7,453 bases of DNA from Pasteurellaceae bacterium (GTDB lineage: Bacteria; Pseudomonadota; Gammaproteobacteria; Enterobacterales; Pasteurellaceae). Below the pieces are notes generated by a model. That model had not been told where the DNA came from. It saw only the letters and a program-made list of their open reading frames with translations, and ran no database searches. This document shows positions 6,494 to 7,453 of this stretch, one piece after another. A program made the translations under genes and the position numbers. The stretch is taken from NCBI GenBank assembly GCA_900756875.1, contig CAAELW010000172.1, positions 1 to 7,453 on the forward strand, written 5' to 3'. How positions within the stretch are numbered: position 1 is the first letter of the stretch; the number at the start of each line of letters is the position of its first letter.

Positions 6494-7453
6494 ATGGAAG
6501 CATCAAAGAAAAAGATGAAATTCCCTTCCGCATTTAGCATTCTCTTTATTATTCTTCTTATTGCTATTGGTCTTACTTGGCTTATTCCCTCAGGGTCCTA
6601 CTCAAAACTTTCCTACGACAGCACCGAAAATCATTTTATTGTCAAAACCCACGGAATTCCCGATCAAAGCTATCCAGCAACAGAACAAACCCTTAATCAA
6701 CTCAATATCAAAATTCAACTTTCTAATTTCACCAACGGCATTATCAAAAAGCCTATCGCTATTCCTGATACCTATCAACGCATTGAACAACACGAAAAAG
6801 GCATTACTGATATGATTCACGCCATGGTGGATGGCACCATTGAAGTAGCGGATATTATGATTTTTATCTTCATACTCGGTGGGATGATTGGTGTCATAAA
6901 CAAGACAGGAGCCTTTAATGCCGGATTAATGTCTCTCACCAAGAAAACGAAAGGAAATGAGTTCTCTGTTGTCTTTGCTGTCTGTGTGTTAATGCTGCTA
7001 GGCGGTACAGCTTGTGGTATTGAGGAAGAAGCGGTAGCCTTCTACCCGATTCTTGTTCCTGTCTTTTTAGCCTTAGGTTATGATTCGATTGTCTGTGTTG
7101 GTGCCATATTCCTCGCCGCCTCAATGGGAACAGCATTCTCTACAATCAATCCCTTCTCTGTTGTCATTGCCTCAAATGCAGCGGGTATTCCATTCACTGA
7201 AGGAATGGGATTTCGTACACTGGGGCTTATTCTTGGTGGTGCGTGTGTGATTGCTTACATGTATTTGTATTGTAAAAAACTGCGTGCCAATCCTGAATTT
7301 TCTTATACGTATGACGATCGCCAAGCCTTCTATGATCTCTATATGAAAGATATCGATCCGAATGCAACCGTTGAATTTACCTTTAGAAGAAAACTCATTC
7401 TAATTCTATTTAGTGGCGCCTTTCCTCTCATGGTATGGGGGGTTATGTTTGGA
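6494..7453 (+). CDS. YfcC-like membrane transporter (DcuC superfamily), N-terminal 320 codons (3' end off the right edge)
   Basis: An open frame from the ATG at 6494 to the window edge encodes a polytopic inner-membrane protein of the YfcC type (related to C4-dicarboxylate carrier DcuC). The layout follows E. coli YfcC (about 506 residues): a first membrane helix with GLTWLIPSG (about 15-34), a long non-cytoplasmic loop (about 35-115), then helices near 118-136, 157-175, 179-195, 198-216 and 241-259, a loop, and another helix starting near 300. Signature blocks are IFILGGMIGVINKTGA, GGTACGIEEEAVAFYP (170-185) and TINPFSVVIASNAAGIPF (218-234). The substrate is not known; relatives are annotated as arginine/ornithine, dicarboxylate or short-chain acid carriers. 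Roughly the last 180 residues are missing, and the downstream gene that might hint at the substrate is not visible. No frameshift is seen. Confidence 0.9.
   Translation, partial: MEASKKKMKFPSAFSILFIILLIAIGLTWLIPSGSYSKLSYDSTENHFIVKTHGIPDQSYPATEQTLNQLNIKIQLSNFTNGIIKKPIAIPDTYQRIEQHEKGITDMIHAMVDGTIEVADIMIFIFILGGMIGVINKTGAFNAGLMSLTKKTKGNEFSVVFAVCVLMLLGGTACGIEEEAVAFYPILVPVFLALGYDSIVCVGAIFLAASMGTAFSTINPFSVVIASNAAGIPFTEGMGFRTLGLILGGACVIAYMYLYCKKLRANPEFSYTYDDRQAFYDLYMKDIDPNATVEFTFRRKLILILFSGAFPLMVWGVMFG

Noticed and set aside
6561..6815. 84-residue plus-strand frame inside the transporter gene
   Set aside because: It is out of frame with the transporter reading from 6494, which is uninterrupted, well preceded by a ribosome site and matches the YfcC family.
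6602..7136. Two minus-strand frames opposite the transporter gene
   Set aside because: They are shadows of the transporter coding sequence; no initiation signals or family resemblance.
1..7453. A new defence, mobile or multi-gene accessory system
   Set aside because: All six genes belong to recognised chromosomal families, no integrase, transposase, CRISPR repeat, tRNA or att-like repeat is visible, and composition looks uniform.

Overview
The window looks like a chromosomal core region of a Haemophilus-type Pasteurellaceae. Three things point there: low-GC codon use, four perfect copies of the 9-bp Haemophilus DNA uptake signal sequence (USS, AAGTGCGGT), and the gene run serA / rpiA / lon with a divergent DUF535 gene, which from memory resembles the lon-rpiA-serA neighbourhood of H. 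influenzae. The species cannot be fixed from this window.

Layout. Positions 1-5211 are read on the minus strand, in transcription order lon (5211-2794), hemW (2745-1597), rpiA (1488-829) and serA (809 to beyond the left edge). lon starts from a near-perfect heat-shock (sigma-32) promoter at 5249-5276 and ends at a strong intrinsic terminator (2757-2781). That terminator lies almost against the hemW start codon. A weak AT-rich hairpin overlaps the hemW stop codon. rpiA and serA are 19 bp apart and look like one operon. Upstream of rpiA, at 1518-1533, is a 14/16 match to the PurR operator, which would tie ribose-5-phosphate and serine supply to purine synthesis.

From 5212 rightwards the window turns divergent. 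The 233-bp lon/DUF535 intergenic region holds the lon promoter(s), a candidate forward promoter and an inverted pair of USSs, one of which lies 8 bp before the DUF535 start codon. The plus-strand genes are a complete VirK/YbjX-type DUF535 protein (5445-6323) and, after a 170-bp gap with a long hairpin and a probable promoter, the first 320 codons of a YfcC-like (DcuC superfamily) membrane transporter (6494 to the right edge).

Functionally this is housekeeping: protein quality control (Lon), haem trafficking (HemW), pentose phosphate (RpiA), serine synthesis (SerA), one envelope/stress-associated protein of unknown mechanism and one transporter of unknown substrate. I see no tRNA, rRNA, CRISPR array, insertion sequence, phage gene or toxin-antitoxin pair, and no convincing new multi-gene system. 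The points most worth a second look are regulatory: the PurR-like box, the USS pair in the divergent promoter region, and the hemW start squeezed against a terminator.
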